Assembly: GCA_016098155.1 (NCBI GenBank)
Contig: JAAAJB010000320.1
Coordinates: 1-40,999 of the forward strand
Origin: Actinomortierella ambigua
Lineage: Eukaryota > Mortierellomycota > Mortierellomycetes > Mortierellales > Mortierellaceae
Direction of reading: 5' to 3'
DNA length: 40,999 nt
Of the stretch, positions 1-12,262 are shown in pieces; the first letter of the stretch is position 1, and each line of letters starts with the position of its first letter. Both the position numbers and the translations under genes were made by a program. The notes below the pieces were generated by a model. The model was not told the origin of the DNA. It made no database searches and was given only the letters and a program-made list of their open reading frames with translations.

Positions 1-124
1 TTGTTTTTTTTTTTTTGTCCCTCATTGTGACAAAATTGTTTGTAAATTAGTGACCCTAGCCCCGGTGTCAGTACTAGTAGTCTAACTACTGTTAGACTAC
101 TATCATTCCGCCGCCACTTTTGCC

Positions 125-150
125 TTTTTTTTTTTTTTTTTTTTTTTTTT
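125..150 (+). repeat. Poly-T tract upstream of the checkpoint kinase
   Basis: Twenty-six consecutive T residues about 65 nt before the start codon, followed by a CT-rich stretch. Poly(dT) tracts commonly act as nucleosome-free promoter elements in fungi; that role here is inference. A shorter T run opens the window. Confidence 0.8.
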
Positions 151-213
151 GCACTCTTCCTCTCTCTCCTTCCTTCCGCATCACTCACATCGCCAAAACC
201 CCCAGTATATAGG

Positions 214-3200
214 ATGCACATCATGGCGTCCTCTTCTGCCTCTTCTACCACTGGCGATTACACTCAGTCGACGCAGCTCACACAACCGACTCTGCCCTTG
301 ACCGCCCCCAGCACCCAGCAAGAGCTACTCCGATCCAACCGCGAGAATAGCCGTGATAGCGACACAGACTTGCTTGGTCTGTGCGGCGTCCTCATCGGGG
401 TCAGCAGTGACTCACCAGGTATGGAAAAGAAGGGCAAAAGGCCTTGTGGCGTGTCATTACACTGCTCGCAAAGTATGAAAGAAGGTAAAGGAAGGGGAAT
501 GCCAGAGACATGTTCATTTTTAGCATTTCGCTCTTTTTTTTTCCTCAACTTGTCGACCCGATGCAGTTGCGCTGTCTATCCTCCGCGGACAAACCCTCAA
601 AGTTGGTCGTCATCATAATTGGTAATGTTTCCCTGCAAACTGAAGGTGCAGACCTGTTGCTCAAAATGAAACCTCGGGGAAGCTTAACATGTCTCTCTCT
701 TGCATTGCACTCACACCTAGCGACCTGGCCCTTGACGATAGCACAATATCGAATGTACATTGCCTCTTGATAGCAGTATGTCACCACTAACTGTTGGTGA
801 AATTCTCTTGGAGGCTCTTTTGGAGTGGCACGAAGCTCTTTTTTTTTTTACCCCGCCATTAATCAAACACATGGTCATCTTGTTTTCTTCGTGATGTTTG
901 TGAGAATTGCAAGCAGCCTAAAATCGACATCGTATGAGTAGAGCATTCACTCACTCCCTTTATCGCATATTCCCACCTCTCTTCCGTCCATTTATCGCAG
1001 ACCTCCTCTGGGAACGTGTCTTGCCGGGTAAAGTTTGTCATGCAATCAGATCACTGAGATCACTGCATAGGATCATCCTCTTTGAACAATCAGTCGATGG
1101 CTCGCATGGTCTGCCGTGGCCTAACTGAGACACCCCTCGCCCCCTCCGCACGCTGTTTTTGGTGACAGGAGATGAATACTGGTTGGCGTCATGTCATGCC
1201 TCGTCGTCGCAACCTAACATACGCCCTGCCGCTTAATCTCAAACATCTTAGGACATGAGTACAAACGGCACATTCTGTATGCTCACATGCCCCTCCCTGC
1301 CCCTTTCTTGTGCACTAACGCCGTATTGGGAGACGATGAGCGTGAGAAAGACAGGTGGCCAATCGAATTTCGTAAAAGTGCCAAGACACCTACTAACGTC
1401 GTGTACTGGCCCACCCTCAACAATACAAGGGCGCAACATACTGATCGGCAAGAACGAGTCTGTCATCTTGAACCACGGCGACACCATTCGTATTCGTCCC
1501 CAGTTCGGTACAAAGGCCTTCTCCCCCCTCGGCTTGCCACAGTTTAACAGCGAAGATAATGGTGGTATGGGTACTCAACTGTCGCTCTTTACTTCAGAAT
1601 TTGTATTTCAGGACCTCCGGCCGGAAAAGGAGAACCACGTTGATCCTGAAATCGAGGTAGGCGGGACACACTAGAGATTGTCACCTATACCAGCTCGGCC
1701 ATTTTCTATGAATACCGACGTATTCTGTCATGCTGCTCCATTATTAATTTCTTGTATGAAAAAAAATAGACTCTTGAAAAGACATACAGCATCATGCCTC
1801 GCAATCTGGGAAGGCAAGGATTTATGGGTTTTGACTGAAAAGTAGACACCAAATGTCTATAAACACGACTAGCTATAGCTTTGAAAAACTTGTTATTTTG
1901 TAGTGGAACTTTTGCCACCGTCAAACTAGCCATCCACTGCAAAACCAAAGTGCAGCTTGCCGTCAAGATCATGGACCTGAGCAAGTTTAGCAAGCCCGAT
2001 GACTCTGGCGGGACTGATTTCCGGCAAGAGGTGGCATTGTTGCGAAAACTAAAGCATGTAAGTTTACACATAGAATGTGAATCCATACTTCAGTATCACG
2101 ATGCTTTCAGCGTGGTCTGTTCTCAAGACCAACCATGCTCTTTTCTTTTTCCTATTTTTTTTTTTTCGTCTATCAGGCCAACATCATCTCCATCGTCGAC
2201 ATGCACCGTACAAGCCTATATGTGTACATGTTTATGCAGATGTAAGCGATTGCTAAACTTCCTCCTTCCTGATATTGCGATTCTAAAAACGATTCACGAC
2301 ATGCTGTTGCTCACATGCAGCCTGGTCCAACAGGGTGCCGGACGGAGACCTGTTTGACTTCATTCTCTCGAATGGGAGACTGACCGAGAAAGAAACAAAG
2401 TTCATTGGATATCAAATCCTGCTTGCCCTGGAGGTATGTAAACTAGAGGTCTGGTCAGTATCTGTTGATTTTTTACGCAAGAAATGGCTGGCATACACTC
2501 ACTGTCAATTTTCATGACCGTCCATTTTGGTAGCACCTCCATGGCAAGAACATTGTTCATCGGGGTACGGTTTGAGTTTGGCACTACACAGAATATACTT
2601 GGTCTTTCCTCTCCATACCCTTTGACCAACCAGTGCTCATCGTGCTTCGGCGTTAACTTGATGATAGATATAAAGCCCGAAAACGTGCTCTTGACTGGCT
2701 CGGCCTTGTATCCACGTGCCATATTGACCGACTTTGGCATGGCCAGAGAGATGAGGAGCAACAACGTCTTGAAAACCATGTGTGGCACATATGCCTATAT
2801 GGCACCCGAAGTGTTTGACGTTAAGCATGCCAATGGTTCAGGCTACAATACTTTGGCAGATTGTTGGAGCCTTGGCGTCTCGCTGTATGTGGTTCTGTCG
2901 GCCTTGCACCCATACGCACGGAACCAACAAAAGGACGATGAGATGATAATGATGCGCCGAGTTAAGGCTAGGCAAGTTCACAATGTTCAAAAGTAGCATG
3001 ACTCGGTCTCTCGAAGCGCTTTCATATATTAACATGATCACTTCACACATACTCACTCACACATAGGAAGGTTACCTTTCCTGCCAATATTTGGGCCGAC
3101 AAATCATTAGCTTGCTTGGAGGTTATCAATCACTTACTTTCCATTGACCCTACGACACGATGGACCGCCCGAGACGTGCTAGCTTCGCCTTGGGTGCAGC

Positions 3201-3710
3201 ACGATATCGACTGGCTTGAGGCCGAGTATGAGGAGGCTGTGACCAAACGCTGGCAACGCCAGCTTCGAGTCATTGAAAGAATCCAGCAGTCTTTAGGCTC
3301 GGAACAGATTGTACCCTTGTCGTCGAGCATCAAGTTGGTGTCCGATGAAGAGAGTGGCAGTAGCAGGGCTGTTAATATCGCGTCAATGGTGCGGCCGCTG
3401 TCTACCATTTCAAGTACCGAGTTCACCTCCTACTCTGTGAGTGCTTCGACCTCAGACTCCACGACGTCCACACAAAAGCGGTCCTATGATGGAAGCCGAT
3501 CATCAGGCAAGTTACTTTCCCTTTCTGTTACCTCTCTTTTGACATTTATTTTATTTTTTCAAATCACCAACCTTTTATCATGTGGGCTTGTTGTTAGGTC
3601 GTCCTCACAAACGACACCATGGATGCTCACAAGAAGCTCTCTTCACTACGATCCATTCGTCTATCGCCAGCGATGGTGTCTGGACCGTCCCAGACATCTC
3701 TAACCTGTGA
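214..3710 (+). CDS. FHA-domain checkpoint kinase, Chk2/Rad53/Cds1-like (15 exons)
   Basis: Serine/threonine kinase of the DNA-damage and replication checkpoint family; acts in the nucleus downstream of ATM/ATR-type kinases. Model: 214-418, 567-621, 914-931, 1050-1108, 1169-1185, 1252-1276, 1430-1656, 1770-1813, 1904-2057, 2177-2241, 2334-2433, 2534-2564, 2668-2971, 3067-3506, 3598-3710; 618 aa. The N-terminus has four TQ sites (SQ/TQ cluster). An FHA domain follows, with LKVGRHHNC, RSLHR and DMSTNGTF motifs. The kinase domain starts at LGSGTF (about residue 215), with Lys238, HRD (332-334), DFG (355-357) and an MAPE motif; the C-tail is Ser/Thr rich. The start is the first ATG; a second in-frame ATG lies 9 nt on. 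Introns beginning at 1814, 2972 and 3507 have GC donors; the 17-nt exon 5 also needs a GC donor and is the least certain part. Convergent with the TMEM135-like gene. Which fungal paralogue (Cds1, Dun1 or Rad53) cannot be told by eye. Confidence 0.9.
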
Positions 3711-4127
3711 AGAGTGGCACCTTGCTTGCTGCTACGCAACCTCTTGCCATGATATCCTCGCATTGCGCGACCTGGCTTACTTTGGCTGATTTCACACACA
3801 CATCAGCAACCTTTAGTCCTAACACACCCTCTTCTCCGAACCGATATGGGTTTCCAAATGTAGAGACACAATAACCCCTCACCGCCTCATCCTCACTCGC
3901 TCCAATCACCTCTTTGCACATCTACAGCATATCGAGATATCATATCCAAGTACCAAAAAATGAATTATTGCAGTGTAAAAGCACAGGTGACGCATGATGG
4001 TGGGTGCGTGGAAAAAAAATGAATGAGGGAGGGGGGCTCTCACTCGAAAGATTATAAAAAAGTCTATCCTGTAATCATGTTGCGGGGAGTTTTTGTCTTC
4101 TTTTCTTTTACTCTATTGTCTCTCTCT

Positions 4128-6934
4128 CTAGTTGCGCCCAAAGACACGGGTCAAGACGGTGAGATAATGCTTATTGATAACCGACTGGTCGTTCTGGTAC
4201 AGGGTCATGAGTACACCCATCGATCCACTGAAGAGCAGCAGATCGCCATGGGGCAGGTTACGCACCAAACCACGGCGCAGCAGCATCTGCCACGTGGTCT
4301 CCAAAGCGCGGGGCAGGCAGTACAACGCCAGCTCCATCTGGCGTCCAGGGGCCTCGATCAGGACGGCCAATCCAGACAGCAGACCATTGATCAGGTAAAT
4401 GTACCGACGTTCGCGCTGGAAGATGGGCCGCATCCAGCAAGGGGAATAAAATGCCGCCAGCACATACAGGGACAAGAACAGGCAGGACCGCATCGTCGAC
4501 TTGACATAGCGCTGTGCCGTCCCTGCCGGATCGGTGGCGAGTCGCTTGTTGTTGAAGACCAAGGTCACAATCATGTTCAAAGTGCCATACATCTTGAGCG
4601 CGCGCAAAAACTCGCCGGACAGGACGTCCCAGCAATGGCCGCGACAGCTCGACAACGGATGCAAGAGTGCGCACAATTGATAATGATGGTGAATATTGGG
4701 TGGGATCAACGTCGCAATGTTGGGTGAGATGTGCGCCGCCACAAAGTCCTTGGAGGAGACGCCTGCAGGGATGATGATATGTTCCTCTCCCGCCGGCTGA
4801 TTCTTCAAAATGCCAAACTGATGCCGGAACGACTCAAAGACGTGCGGGAACATGGGCCCAAACTTTTGTGGCAGACCCGAATGCTGCATCAAGAAATTGT
4901 AGTACGATTTCGGCAACGCCGTCGGCTCCAACACACACGCGTACAGGATCACCATCGCCGTCAACGACATCACCACCGTCGCCCCCGACGCATCCATCGC
5001 CCTCGCCAGATAATCGTCCCATCCGGGCGTCACATTCAGCTCCTTCTTCTCGCTCTGGCTCTGCTCCACCGCCTCCCGCAACGCAAGCCTCACCGCCGTC
5101 TTCTTCGCCTCCCGGTGTTGCGCCCACCGCTTCATCCCGTAGCTCGACGCAAACTGGATCGATCGTGTAAAGATGTACAGCGTCAGCGCTGTCCGTCGGC
5201 TCTTGTTCTTGTCCAGCAGAATCGTCAGTCCCGCTAGTGTGCCGGCCACAAACGCGTTTAGCCGGTCGCCCTCGTGCTCTGGTCGCAGGTGCCGCATCCC
5301 ACACAGGACGCCCTTGTACGTCGAGATGAACGACGACAGGAAAAAGGCAAAGCCAAATGTGTCCCGCCCTCCTGCCTTCTTGAGGATGCTCGGGCTAAAA
5401 AAGACATGCAATTGAGGAGGGTAGGAAAAGGGAGGGAGGAGGAGGGGGGGAAGGAGGGGGAAATCGTGAGACGAAGAGAATGAAGGTTATGTTAGGGCAA
5501 ATGCTTCCTCGATCCCGCTACCCCGGAAAACAGAAAGAAGTAACAAGAACTCCTCTCCTTCTCTCATCCCCTCATGCCCACGAGCAAATCAGAGAGAAAA
5601 AAAAGTATCTCCAAAGTATACATGGTTGGAGAAGGAAAGGGGGGGGGGTTCGGCGGCATGTGAGAGAGATCGGGTTTGGCTGGTTGGAATATGATCGCCT
5701 CCGTTGCCCTTTCCCTCAGTCTTACACACCTTGCCAAGACCTCCTTCTACTCGTGTTTCTTTTGATTGCTCTCCAAAAGCTACGGGGGAGGGGTGGCGTG
5801 AGGTAGGAAAACACACTTGGGATAGAGCTCTCTTTTTTTTTCTGATCCATGTCCAACCCACCCTCCCTCTCTTGCTTCACCAAAGAACGAAGAAAAACTC
5901 TACTTTTTTTGGTGTTGAGTAAACGTTGCTCACTCGCTCCGAAGTCCAACCACCCGACCTTGGGGGGGTTTTTTTACCAAACACGAGGCTAGGTCTTTGT
6001 GCTTTCTTTTGGCACCCGAAAACAGGAAAAAAAATAAAGACTTTGCAATATGCATTCCTGACCCGAACGATCGTTTCGGGTAGAAGGAAGGGAGGGAGGG
6101 GGGGGGAACCAATGGACGACTCGTTTCCTGCATATCATGGTCGTCTCGTCCAAAATGACCAGCCCAGTCGGGAAGCGACGCTCTGTTTATGTTGTGTCCA
6201 ACGTCTTTTTTTGTCTCGGCTCCCCCCCATTCATTACACAAGTTTTTGGTCCTCCCCATAGATCGGACTCGTGAGAAAGGAAAAAGAGTGACTACGACTT
6301 ACTTCTTAAAGACCTTGCCCATGAGCAAGGCTGGGACAACGCCGATGGCGTACTTGATCAGATAGGCGATGAGCCAAGTCTTGATGAAGCCGCGCGAGAC
6401 ATTCTGCTTGCAGGTCTTGCCCTCATGCTTGCATCGGTCGACGCGCCTTGTCTGTGTGATCTCGAGGTTTAGGCGCTGAAGATTATGGCTATTTGGAACA
6501 AAAGAGAATGAGGGAAGCAAGGGGGGAAAAGAGAACGAGGAGGAGCGGGAACAAAAAAAAAATGATGGGTCAACGCGCGTGCCGGAAGGGGGATCTGTCT
6601 GTTGTTATTGTTGTTGTTGGGTATGGTAGGGTAGGATGTGTGTTTTTGGTGCCTGAGTGGAGTTTGCTCTCCTTCAAAGAATGGCATGCAGCAATCCATC
6701 CATCGAATGAGCGAACTGGCATTCCCTCACCATGCTACCTGCGCTGTTCTCTTTCTCTCACATTGGACTCCTTCCATGTCTCCATTTCTCTTCATTGTCC
6801 TACCTGCTGAGACGTTGCAGTTTCTGCTGAAAGTTTTGAAAGCCAGCAATAACCTTCTCGGTCTCCTTGTCAGTCAGGGCCTTGGAGGTAAAAGCGGCGA
6901 TGGCCTCGAGAAAGTTCTCCCATGCAGTGTCCAT
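4128..6934 (-). CDS. TMEM135-like multipass membrane protein (3 exons)
   Basis: Model: complement of 4128-5394, 6303-6488, 6804-6934; 527 aa. Exon 2 has the Cys/His motif CKHEGKTC followed by a GFIK..LIAYLIKYAIG segment, characteristic of the N-terminal TMEM135 domain. Exon 3 carries hydrophobic segments and the repeated pattern of a small-residue membrane stretch, then LLDKNKSRRTALTLY and, near the C-terminus, YLINGLLSGLAVLIEAPGRQ. TMEM135 family proteins lie in peroxisomal or mitochondrial membranes and affect organelle dynamics and lipid handling; fungal members are annotated as peroxisomal membrane proteins. The start (MDTAWENF) is the only Met that keeps the exon 1-2 phase and follows an AT-rich leader. 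Splice junctions rebuild Ser (AG/C) and Asn (AA/C) codons. Intron 2 is 908 nt, long for a fungus. Ends 418 nt from the convergent kinase gene. Confidence 0.88.
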
Positions 6935-9005
6935 GGCAAAGATGAAGATGAGTATGAGACTGCAATGAGGAGTGATGTAAGGATGGGGTGGAAAAAAAAA
7001 AAACAAAAAGGTTGTGTGGGGTAGGGTGAAGGAAGGAAGGAAGGTGGGGAAGGGGTGTTGGTTAGGACGAAGAATTTCGAGGGGAGAGGAGAAAGAGGAA
7101 AAAAGGGAAAGAGGTTGCGAACAAGAAACAGTCCCCCCCTCCTTCTACCCCAAGGAAGCTTTTTGAAAGCCGTGTGCAACCAATATCCACTCACTTTACA
7201 GGGACGCCGATCCTGTGTGAGCACACACTACGGACCTCGACCAGCAGAGCTGGACTTTATACTTTTGCATGCACTTTCCCAACAACTTTGACCATCAGGT
7301 GTAGCCCTTGTCTTGTGACTCTCCCATCTTTTGGCTCCCAGGATTCCGGGGTGCAACTGTCTGACACCCCCGCCCTCGCAACATGATTGGAGAGTTCGTC
7401 CTGAGTCAGGGTACAGCTGGTGTCGCCCCGTATATGAAATTGCCCGTTCGACCTAATAGACACGTCCATGGGAGAGAAGAATGGCCGAGTGAGTCGCTGC
7501 GCTGTCATTCCCGCTGGAAAAAAAAAAAGACAGAGGCCCAATGTGCGTCTTTTTTTGGAGGTCGCTTCCCCCCCTTCACTCCATGGCTCTATATGGTGGG
7601 CCTGCAAGTGATCCGCGGCCCGCAGCCCTTTCGTTCCTGCAGGGCAAACAATCTCAGCTCCGTCCAATCACCTCAGGCGAGGTGTGAAATAGTGCGTACG
7701 ACGGTCCCTTCGGATTCTCTTTGTCGCTTCCTTCCGTCCTTTCCCAACAACTGGCCTCATCTTCTCATCTACACTATCGGCCCTGCACGCCCCGATGATG
7801 CCAGACTAGTCGAACTTCCTGGGATATATCACACTAGCCCCACAATTCAAACAGTCATTTGATATCGCCAACTTGGGTCCTTTGCAGTGGTCCTCTAACG
7901 ACGCGTGCTCCTCCTTCGGCAACCGACATAAGGAAAGGGATGGGGTTTGGAGACGAGGAGTGGACAAGTTACAGAGCAGCACAAGGCACTAAAAAAAGGA
8001 TAAACTAATGAACCTGACCGGCTGGACATGCGTCCCCCTCGGTCCAGCTATATCTCTATCTTCACACCCTCTATTCATCATAGAACCCCCGACTCACTCA
8101 TTCTTCCGATCTTCCACCTCTTTGTTTTGTCTTCAATTCAGGCACGTTTATCCACGCCCCTCTCTCTTCCCTGATGGCGAAGACGTGACCCTCAAGCCAA
8201 TATTTCTCGGCTCTTATATTACTGAGATGGTGTACGTTAGGTAGACTGGGGAGAGTGTATCAAGCTGTGCTATCATACAAAGCAATTGTGAACGAACGTA
8301 AGGGGAGCTCCTAGCAAACGAAGGAGCGGGGTGAGGAAGAGGAGGATGCCCTCTAGCTCGCATGAGTTAAGCGAACGTTTAGACAAAGTCTGGAAGGTAA
8401 CAAACACTTTTAACTTCTTCGTTTGGCTATCCCCCTTCGGGAGGAGCATGGAGGCAAAGTGGGGCGTTGTGTGAACATTTGATGATCGCGAAAAGTCCAG
8501 GTAAAGAAACTCGAGATGCTTGGTGTGCACTTTGGCCCTTTTTTATGTCTTCCCCATAGGATAGTGTTTCGTGGATGTTTTGAAGATAATAATCAAGTTG
8601 CCAAAAAAAAACATATATACATGAAGACACTTTTCTCTTTCGCGCATGGTGCACGACTGTTGTTGATATAGCTAGTCAAGTATATGCGGCTATTTGTCGT
8701 TCCAGGACGTATTTACAGTATTTATTGGACAAAAGTGAAAAAGGCATTGCTGGTATTCTTCGATGTTCACTCTGGGGGTGCAATAGAGGTGAGTATGGGA
8801 ATGAAAGAGAGAGAGAGAGAGAGTGAGAATCGATGCGAGAGTATTGTCTGTTGAATGCCGCCATATTCACCATTGCCTGTTTTTTTTGTGGAAGGAAGGG
8901 GGGCTTTGATGTTGGTTGCCGATGATGTGTCGTGGAGAGAGTGGGAAAGAAAAAAGAGATGATTTTCGATTACAAAAAAAAAAACTCCATCCATCCATCC
9001 GCAGC
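6935..9005. other. Intergenic: TMEM135-like promoter side and MDH 3' flank
   Basis: About 2 kb between the start of the TMEM135-like gene and the stop of MDH. I find no open reading frame with recognisable motifs or chainable exons on either strand. It holds purine/pyrimidine-skewed runs near 7020-7140, a CCAAT box on the + strand at about 7180, and a GA dinucleotide tract at about 8803-8822. Short ORFs at 7257-7862 and 8008-8244 look fortuitous. Confidence 0.6.
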
Positions 9006-12000
9006 TTAGTTGGAGGCAGCAGGGGCAGGGGCGGCAGCGGGAGCAGGAGCAGCGGATGGAGCGGGATCCGTGATGAACTTGGAGCCCTTGGCAATGTTGG
9101 CCTGGAGTTCAGGGATCGCAACCTTCAGCAATCCCTCCTCATACTCCGACAGGGTTGGCAGAGGCACAATGCGCTCAACGCCCTTGTGTCCAAATTCGAC
9201 GTCCTGTGCAAAGTACTCCAATCCAGTCTTCTCCCGGAACGCGGCCGTGCTCTCGGCATCCGCTGCCAGGTTCACATATGTCGACTCGACAATGCCTGTC
9301 TTGCCCAACACGACAGCATCCAACAGGTGCAGAGTGAATCGAGCACCGGCATAGGCCATCGACAAAGTTGCCGAGCCGGCACCATCCTTGGCCTTGACGA
9401 CCTCATCACCTCCAAACTGAATCCGGTGCGTCAGCTTGTCCAGCTGCTCCTTGGTGAACTCCTGGCCGGGGATCAGCGAGAGCAAGGGAACAATGGTGGT
9501 GCCACTGTGACCGCCAATGACGGTCACACGCGTCGCCTGTGGGTCCAGCTTGCTATTGATCTCAGACACGAAGCGGGACGAGCGGACGACATCCAGAGTG
9601 CTCACACCAAAGACCCTGTATGGGGAGAAAAAAGACGAATAATGATCCTTATCGTAAGTATTGCGGCGATGTGTTTGGGGCAAGAAAATGGGTTCTCCTC
9701 CCTCTCCCCATATTAAAGAAATGGACCTCGGGAAATAATATCCTCTTTAGACTTGAGGCTGTTAAAGCAAGGGGGACGAATGAAAGATAACGAGGTTTTC
9801 TCACTGGGTGCAGAAGTAAAGGTGGTACCCCCACACTTTGTGAAACGATGATAAGAGCACTCAATTCCATCGCTTTCTTCACTTCTCTCCTCTCGGACGT
9901 TGTGCTTTCTTGAACCCTCATTCTATCCCATCTCAAGAGCACACGCAGGGGACAAACGACTTACTTCTTGGGATCAAAGATGCCGTGCTTCTTCAACACC
10001 TCGCAGACAATAGGCACAGTCGAGTTAACGGGGTTGGAAATGACGAGAACAAAGGCGTTGGGGCAGTGGCGGACAACGCCCTCGGCCAGATCACGGACAA
10101 TACCAGCGTTAATCTAGTGGTGGTCGAGAGAAAGAGAGAGAGATAGAGAGAGCAAGAGAGAGAGAGGGTTTAGTGTGGAGAAGATAAGACAGGGCAGGGT
10201 GAAATTTATGGTTAGAGACGAACGGTGGATCGCCAGAGCAAAAGAGAAAAAACTTTACTCCCCACTCGACAGACTCAACTCAAATGACAGAAGTGATGGT
10301 GGTGATAACTCCGAGACCAATTGCAGGAGTGAAGAAGAGAGGAAGGCAGAGAACAAATGTTCTCTTTCTCTTTCTCTCACTTGCCCGCCCCTTCCACGGC
10401 GGGGTGTAGAGCAGGATGAGAAGGTGGTTTGTTACCCCATGAGGAGGAGGGTATGGGGGGAGTGCGTGGGGGCGTGGGGGCGTGGGGTAGGTTATAGGTT
10501 GTGGTTGCCTTGGTTTTGCGCGCAAAAAGATCCAAAGTGGTGGGTGATCCAATGAGCAGCTCCTGATAAGAACACACTCATATACATATTCACACACAGA
10601 CACAAAAAAAAAAAAAAAAAAAAAAGTGGCCACCGTTGCCTCTGGGCAAGAAAAAAAAAACTAGGTTGATCCTTTGCTTGTCAATGGCGTCCGGTCGTTG
10701 TTCCATTGTTCCTGGACACTGCAATGACCCCACAAACACCTGCCGCATGAGCGGACTCTATATCAAATGCAGAATCGGTACGCCCATCCAGCACGGGTTC
10801 CTGAAAGAAGCAAGAGGGAGGCGGGCGACAAGCGGGGCTTCATGCATGGCTGAGACAAGAGGAAAGCCGAGGCCGATCCCTACATGGTTGGGCCTGGTCA
10901 TGGCCAACAAACATGGTGCCTTCCATGTTCTGGGGGGTGTTTGCCAGTTTGTGGTTGGGTTTGTCCAGAGTGAGGGGTGGTGGCAGGTGTTGCTGCGTGT
11001 TCTTATCGACCGAACATTGTCCTCTCTTCCCCTTTCCTAGCCCCCCCAATCAAGTTGCCGTCTTATCTCCTGTTCCTCCTACTCCTCTTCCTCCTGGTCC
11101 TCTCCCCCCCTCCCCTTTTCGCTTTTTTTTCTTGCACACACGCAAGAATGGAGCTGTGGCGTGTACCTTGAACAGATCATCGCGGGTCATGCCAGGCTTG
11201 CGTGGAACACCGGCGGGGATGACGACGGTGTGGGCGTCCTTCAGGGCGTTCGCCATGTCGTCCTTGCCGTGGCCGGTGACGATCGAGGGGGTGTTGATGT
11301 GCGACAGATCAGCGGCCACACCTGCTGCATTGACAACATCGTACAAGGCCAGGTGCGTCACCACGCTCGACTGCTTCAACAACAAGGACAGAGGCTGACC
11401 AATACCACCGGCAGCACCGCAGACAACAACTACATTTTTTTTGTCGTCAATAATACGAGGTGGTTAGGCGCGGTCTTTTTTCTTTCACAACGAGGCGGGT
11501 TTGGTTGGGGGAAAGGGAAAAAAAAGAGCATGCAGAACATTTGGCGACTTGCCTTTGACCATCTTGTTTTCAGGAACCTGTAAGATCAAACAAAAGACCG
11601 AGAGATAGAGAGTGTGAGAAGAAAAAGGCGAGTGTTGGGGGGAGGGGAAGAGAAGGGGAGGGAGGAATGAGAGTGAGATGAATGAAAGAAAAGAGTCGAG
11701 CGATTCGTTTAAAAAGGAATGACACGAATGACACGACCGAGTCAAACAAAATAAAAATGACGGCACAGTGCACCGAAGAAGTGAGAGCTGGCTGACTGAC
11801 TGACTGACTGACTAACTGACTGAACAGCAGCGAGCAAGCAAGGTGCGGGATGCCGAGATGGAACACGCGCGCAGCGCAGACTCTAGACCTTCACCAACCA
11901 GCTGTTTGTACCCTTTTCCTCATATGTATGTATCCCCAACACGCTTTGTTGGCGGAGAGTCAGTGAGTGAGTGACAGACCGAATGGCGGAGTGTGTGAGG

Positions 12001-12262
12001 GAGTAAGAGTGATCGACAGACATGAAAAGAGAGAGAGAGAGAGCGAGAGAGCAAGGGCCTTCACTCCCTCTCCTCTCTCCCTCTCTCTCTCATTAATATT
12101 CTCTCTGTTGCAGGTCGGTAAGATTGATTTTCAAGCTCCACCACCACTACCACCACCACCCAGCGCTCGGTCCTACTTCTCCGGACACACACACAGTCAT
12201 GGTGCAGCTATGCTGCTATTCAACCCTACACGTCAAACAACAAGCGCGCTCCAACTTACCAT
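9006..12262 (-). CDS. MDH: Malate dehydrogenase (NAD), cytosolic type (5 exons)
   Basis: Interconverts malate and oxaloacetate with NAD. Model: complement of 9006-9615, 9965-10113, 11167-11429, 11553-11577, 12260-12262; 349 aa. It shows the nucleotide-binding GAAGGIGQP loop (about residues 14-22), the mobile loop [36 protein letters not shown], and the catalytic pair Asp155 and His183 in VIGGHSGTT. There is no mitochondrial presequence and no SKL-type peroxisomal signal, so cytosol is inferred. The C-terminus is an Ala/Pro-rich tail. Exon 1 contributes only the ATG, directly followed by a GTAAGT donor; the next exon would allow an internal start (MVKVVV). The intron after the 25-nt exon 2 has a GC donor (AAAG/GCAAGT). 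Intron 3 is 1053 nt and intron 1 is 682 nt. Confidence 0.93.
10604..10625 (+). repeat. Poly-A tract inside MDH intron 3
   Basis: Twenty-two consecutive A residues on the + strand (poly-T in the MDH transcript), within the long third intron. A nearby GA-rich dinucleotide tract spans about 10127-10168. Confidence 0.85.
11792..11823 (+). repeat. Tetranucleotide microsatellite (CTGA)n
   Basis: Eight tandem CTGA units with one substitution (CTAA), inside the first intron of MDH. A likely length-polymorphic locus. Confidence 0.85.

Noticed and set aside
7257..7667. Minus-strand ORF reading AHHIEPWSEGGE, resembling an HNH nuclease core
   Set aside because: The paired cysteines and the downstream Asn and Cys-x2-Cys-His parts of the motif are missing; the flanks are low complexity and no exon joins to it. 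Probably a chance match.
10636..11040. 134-codon + strand ORF inside MDH intron 3
   Set aside because: No recognisable domain, no splice partners, and it overlaps homopolymer sequence; likely fortuitous.
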